A stretch of 64,000 nucleotides of DNA from Ilex aquifolium (Eukaryota; Streptophyta; Magnoliopsida; Aquifoliales; Aquifoliaceae), in contig OX637409.1 of assembly GCA_951799425.1 (NCBI GenBank), positions 10,140,960 through 10,204,959 on the forward strand, written 5' to 3'. Shown here one piece after another: positions 59,301 to 64,000 of the stretch. Each line of letters opens with the position of its first letter. Position 1 is the first letter of the stretch. The notes under the pieces were generated by a model. The model was not told the origin of the DNA and ran no database searches. It worked only from the letters and a program-made list of their open reading frames with translations. A program made the position numbers and the translations under genes.

Positions 59301-60252
59301 CCTTATCAAGCCACGATAATTAGGCAGGGTCCCATGTCTAGGAACGACCCCATCAACCATGGGACTTACATTAACAAATTCAGTCAGATTCTCAGAACCA
59401 TAGTCACATAATAAATGGTCGTACTGAACTTGACGAACCAAATTTTCACATGCTATTACAGTTGCAGCGTGCCATGACCCCTGAAACCCCTCTTCTACAC
59501 TCCTCACCTGCACAAATTTCACAATGTTAATTAATATCCCCAAATCCTACGGGGAAGAACAGCCAGAAATCACAAGAAGAACGTGATTGGATGCAACCAT
59601 TACACTTCAATTTACTAAACCTCAAGGCAAACGCTGCATGCAATGCAACTAGAAATCAGAAAGAGAAATAAATTGATTATCCAGAAATCATTTAATCCAC
59701 GGGTCCCAAAACTATTCTATGCAAATAATAAATAAACCCAGAAAAAGAAAGCATCGAGTAACACCCAAAAACTAGTGCACCGATAAAATCCCAAATTAAT
59801 CATGTCGTAAACATTACAAAATATCACCATGCAACCATAAATAGAAATAAAAAAGACAGACAATGTCCAAAGGAACACAATGCAAGTAAAATTATAGCAA
59901 AGAAAACCAAAAGAACTGTGCTATAGAACCAAAAATTGACATACAACAACAAAGCAGAACCCAAACACTGAGAATAACTTTAAACAACTGAACCCAAGAA
60001 CGAACAATTAAGAATAAAAACAAAAACGCAGAACTACAGAACCTACCAATCTTGAACCAAATGTAAAATACGCACACATTGGTCTACATCACGATAAACC
60101 CAAAAGAGACTGGAGTGAAATTAGATAGAGTGAAACCCAAAAGACATTAGAGAAACCCAAAAAGAGACAAGTAAAATTACCTCTACTTTTTCATGGACGA
60201 GAAGTTTTGCATCATTCTTCTCTCTTTTCCGTTTTCTTCTTTCGGCCGCCAT
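50397..60252 (-). CDS. IDM1-like PHD finger and GNAT acetyltransferase protein
   Basis: Nuclear chromatin protein of the group of Arabidopsis IDM1/ROS4, a histone acetyltransferase that helps prevent DNA hypermethylation; function here is inferred. Coding exons in order: 60252-60181, 59507-56922, 56785-56656, 56533-56445, 55134-54890, 53428-53342, 53232-53133, 52501-52294, 52215-52083, 50716-50659, 50552-50397; 3864 nt, 1287 residues, all GT-AG, frame kept. Start MAAERRKRKREKNDAK (basic, NLS-like). Residues ~25-200: Agenet/Tudor-like region (GSWHAATVI, DVFHQDAWWEGVIFDNEDG). Residues 403-474 and 513-593: two related modules (EYCPxAxxxY...KHLSxxGW...RYxSPxG), MBD-like. ~745-825: Tify-binding-like domain (VLSWLIDNN, GIKCICCQKVFTLSNFEAH). 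~856-905: PHD finger (CSVCHYGGELVLCDQC, FHKSC, CPSC). ~1040-1150: GNAT fold with RFKYRRLGLCRILMNELE at the acetyl-CoA loop. The last three exons are the least certain. Confidence 0.9.
50717..52082 (-). other. Long intron 9 of the IDM1-like gene, possibly holding an old insertion
   Basis: 1366 bp between exons 9 and 10. The part 51040-51720 is less AT-rich than the surrounding introns and contains GGGATTCGAGTTCT (51639), resembling a pol III B box, so a SINE-like or other element is possible. No end repeats or target duplication were found. Confidence 0.3.
53429..54889 (-). other. Long intron 5 of the IDM1-like gene
   Basis: 1461 bp. Nothing codable was recognised. Open frame 54089-53886 has no family resemblance. 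The introns on either side of exon 5 (this one, and 55135-56444, 1310 bp) make up much of the gene length. Confidence 0.5.
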
Positions 60253-63200
60253 TGAGGACAGTTGTGAGTCTGTGAATATGATAAACGATGTGAATGTGAT
60301 CAAACATGTAGGGGAGAGAAAAAATCGGAGTTAACAGAGGTATATTTGGTTGAAATGGATTTCTTCCAAACTTGGTCACCAAGTAACACTTCTCACTCTC
60401 CATTCAACTCTGTGCTAGACCCTGTGCACTGTGGGACAGCTATGCATCACATCACAATATATTTCTTAATAAATATTTGTTGATATTTTTTTTTTTTACT
60501 TTTTGTTTTTAGAAATTACCTATATAAATTCACAAAAAAAAAATGATTTAGGGGTCTAGAAATGTAAGATAAAATCGTGTTTATTTCTCGTCTCTTATTT
60601 ACCAAATAATTATCAAAATAAATCCAACTGAATAAAATTTGATCATCCTAGCTACTTGGTGGAGTTGAATGTCTTAAAATTTGGTAAAAAATTAAGTATT
60701 ACTTTTCCTCATAAACGTCTATTAAATCTTATCATTTTTGTTTTATATCAATAAAATTTTATTTTTAATATTTTATTTTAATTAAGTCTTAATTTCATTA
60801 TATTCAAATTTTATCTTTACTCTTTAGTTATTAAAATCTTTTCATTTTTTTACATTCTTATGTCAACTTAGCGACAACACACTTGGGGCATTTTCAATTG
60901 TTTATGACTTTACATTCTTTCTTGTATGTCAACTTTTGTGACACGCCCTTGGATTTTTTCAATTGTTGTGTGATATATTTTTTTCATCACAATAAGTTAG
61001 TTCTTATTTCGATCAAGATAATATTATTATATTAAAGATTATATTAATATATTATATGTGTGGTTTTAGATTATTCTATTAACTTATATTATATTAAAAA
61101 TGATTAAGTTAGGAATTTATTTTAGTTATTGTGTTTGAATTAAAAATGACATTAAAGTGGAATTAATTGACAAAAAATATCAATGTAGTTTTTTTAACCT
61201 TTTCTTATTTTATTAAATAATCAATAAATATTGTCTCGAATTTTAAAACTAGGTACCCCCAATGAAATAAAAAAATATGGGCTTTCTTTGGGTCCTGCCA
61301 TGAAATTTATGTTAGTTGAGTTTTTTTTATAGGTTTCAATGTTAATTTTGTAAACAAGAAATTTTTGTACTCTTAATTGATTTTAAGAATACAAAAGAAT
61401 AAAAAAAGTTTTAGTAACTAACGGGTAACTATAATATTGGAATATAATAAAATGTAGGACTTAATTGAAATAAAATATCAAGAATAAGACTACATTAATA
61501 TAAAATAAAAATGATAGGATTTAATGGATGTTTTATGAGAAAAAATATACTTATAATTTTTTCTTAAAAATTAGATATGAGCTTTAACTTGGAATGTGTG
61601 CTTGTTATTAGCATGCCTGCGTTGGACCGTACCCATTCCACACAACACAATGTTTTCAAGCGTGGCCTTCTCGTGTCTTGTAATTTTATGCTATTGCTTG
61701 TGTGGTTTTTCAATACCTTTCAAAGAAGGGTATAATCTCTTCCCAAGTTGCATGGTTACAAATACTACGATTCGATAGACGGTTGATTGAGAAAAAATAA
61801 GTTTATAGTTTTGAACAATATCTCTTAATGACATATAATAACTTTTTTTTTTTTTTGCACGGCTCTGGAAAAAATGATTTGTAGTTTTGTCTACCTATAG
61901 AGTTTTAATAAATGACAAATGATATATAAAAATATTAAACCTCAAATCAATTAGACTATAATTTAATTCTTTTTTAATTCCTCTAATTTTTTGAAAACTA
62001 AAAAAGAAAAAATATATATTTGTACTCATAATTCAAGTTGGATAATTCTCAAAGAGCTCAAAGGAAAATCTTTAAGCAATTCATGAGTTTTCATTAACCT
62101 TCCAAAGAATTGTATAATCTCTCCCCAACTTGTTGGATTACGAATGTTGACCTCCCGTGGATCTAAATCTAAACACAATATTTTAATATTAGATTGGGGT
62201 AGAGATCCTATACTGATGATCGTACAGTCGATTCTACTAACAAATTTGGATGTCAACTTTGAGGTTATTTTCTATGTCTCGTATATAAGAGCTTAACATA
62301 TCTATATTACTTTAAAATATCAGAATGCATGAAAAATATTTTTTTTTCACTTTTACCCTCCAACATTACAATTATGTCATGTTTATCCTCCAAATTTAAT
62401 GCCACAATTCATATCTATATCTATATCTATCTATATTTATATCTAAATTTATCTATATTAATATAAATGTGGGCAACTTTTCATCTTTCTCTGTTTAGCC
62501 TTTGGTTTTCCAGAAAGCAGAAGAATAATGTCAATTATATTCCAAGGCTTCTCTCTCTCCCCTCACAATAGGCCGCACCACCTATTGGTGATTAATGCCA
62601 AGATGAACAACGAAATGGCCCTCATCATTTGCAACGCCCACCTCTTCCTCTCCCCAAGATTGAAGGCGAATGAAACACTATATTCATCATCTTTATTTGG
62701 AATTTGACCTCTCTCGTAAAAATTCTTCCTTTTGCCAATGTAAACCATGGGTATTTCGAATTTTGAAGTTTTTTTATCAAATTTATTGATATGTTGTGTT
62801 TGATTTAATTCTATGCTTTACGGGTTATAGCGGTCAATGTATATTGACTTAGTTTTGGCGAATTTAGATCTTTCAATATACTTGTTTGAGTATTTTAAAA
62901 ATGTTTGGATATTTTAGTCATGTGCCTCTTACATTGATGGGTTCTTTGTTTTTAGCCCTCTGTTTGCTGAATATAATTTAGTACAGTATCTTATATAGTT
63001 CCATTTTATGGATATAAGATTTAGTGACAACTAATTTGGAATTCTAATAACAAGCATCATTAGTTATTCTAGATATTTGCCAGCAAAAAAACAAAATTTC
63101 TTATTCGTTGTTATCCTCGAAGGTCGTTGTTGGCACTCTCATCAAGTTGATTTCATGGGCTACAAGGACCAGAGAAGCACCAAAGATTGATATTGAGTGA

Positions 63201-64000
63201 AGTTTAAGGGGTTTTTAGACATGATCTGATAAATTCCTAGTGGTTCTTAAGTTATGTGTTTAAGTAAAGTTTATTTTTTTTATGATTATGGAATCTTGAA
63301 AATGTACACGAATATTATGATTTTTTTTGCTCTATCTTAATCTAAAAATTTTGCTAAGTTCATTGGAGCTAGTGGAAGTTGTTGGTTTAGTGTTTAATCT
63401 ATTCAAAAGTAAGTTATTGGATGTACCTTTTGATGTGTATGTAGTTTTCTATTTAATTCAGTAGTTGACGACTAGTTGTTAGTTTTGTGAATTTATCTTA
63501 TTTTTCGTTGTTACAAATAAATCGTTTATAAGATAAAAAATAGTAGGTTTTGAATTGCCAAAACTAACCATTCTGTGTTTTTGGTGCATGTTGATTTGTT
63601 ATCTCTTAACATGTTATTTGCTTTTAACTATTGCTTCCGTATTTGTGGATTTTTAATGTTCTTTGTGAAACTAAGCTTATTTGTGCTATTAAATTGATTT
63701 TTGTTTGAAAACTATGTCAAATGATTAGATTTGGATTCATTACCTTTATTTTGTTTCTCTTTCAAATTTGTTATTCACGACAGATGTTAGCTACAACACA
63801 TAATTGAGATTTCTTTGGGGAGATATTTGATACCACATAATTATATTTTGGGATATTTTTTGAATAATTTTTGCAGCCTCATCAGTGACAAATGTTATTA
63901 GCTTTTGATTGCAATAAATCACTATTTTGACCTAAAATTATTTTATGTTATCAGTTTTGAATTGTAATAAATTATTCTTTTACATTTAATATTTGTATTG
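60253..64000. other. 5' flank of the IDM1-like gene and AT-rich intergenic DNA
   Basis: The first few hundred bases are the promoter side of the minus-strand gene; no convincing TATA box was seen, as is common for chromatin-protein genes. From 60480 on the sequence is very AT-rich. A CT-rich, leader-like stretch at 62540-62570 and T-rich DNA beyond could be the 5' UTR and intron of a gene starting outside the window, but no coding exon was recognised. Confidence 0.4.
62410..62462. repeat. (TATCTA)n-type simple repeat
   Basis: Runs of ATATCTATATCTATCTATAT with slight variation. A similar short run (GATATAGATATAGGTATAGG) is at 3462. Confidence 0.8.

Noticed and set aside
62563-62748. Minus-strand short frame near a CT-rich leader-like stretch
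   Set aside because: 61 codons, no family resemblance, no supporting splice or promoter signals.

Overview
This is a plant nuclear window, most likely from a eudicot. It is AT-rich, carries two intron-containing genes with plant-type proteins (a glutamine-dependent asparagine synthetase and a PHD/acetyltransferase chromatin protein of the IDM1-like group), and is packed with plant LTR retrotransposons, hAT-type elements and MITEs. No bacterial, organellar or CRISPR signal was seen. The species cannot be fixed from sequence alone.

Layout. 1-8.7 kb: gene-poor DNA with decayed transposon pieces, a small pentatricopeptide-repeat (PPR) gene fragment at the extreme left, and several short tandem duplications. 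8.7-31.2 kb: one Ty3/gypsy element of the Tat type, bounded by 0.6-kb LTRs and a 5-bp target duplication (AAGAA). It has been split twice: by a 1.77-kb solo LTR in the RNase H region (12731-14498, GTGCT/GTACT) and by a 9.84-kb, oppositely oriented Athila-like element (16143-25981, GATAC). The Athila-like element is itself internally duplicated (gag-protease plus part of the LTR) and lacks polymerase. After pol, the Tat-like element holds a block of degenerate ~30-bp repeats and then an antisense open-reading-frame region, a known trait of Tat elements. 31.2-45.3 kb: intergenic DNA dominated by non-autonomous DNA transposons, including a 5.75-kb composite hAT-like array (35687-41435) with an 8-bp target duplication and a foldback MITE at 42319-42583.

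45.3-60.3 kb is the genic part. The asparagine synthetase gene (+ strand, 13 coding exons, 589 residues, intact) runs 45600-49462 behind a clear TATA box. The IDM1-like gene (- strand, 11 coding exons, 1287 residues, intact) runs 60252-50397. The two are convergent, with about 0.9 kb between their stop codons. 60.3-64 kb is AT-rich intergenic sequence in which no gene was recognised.

The genes do not form a pathway together. Asparagine synthetase makes asparagine for nitrogen transport; the IDM1-like protein is expected to act in the nucleus on histones and DNA methylation. The transposons show strong signs of silencing: almost every premature stop read in the Tat-like element is explained by a C-to-T change (CAG, CAA, CGA, or TGG on the other strand), as expected of long-term cytosine methylation. 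No clearly new biological system was found. The most unusual items are the three-layer nest, the duplicated polymerase-less element, the composite hAT array, the PPR fragment enclosed in a repeat, and a GC-AG first intron in the asparagine synthetase gene.
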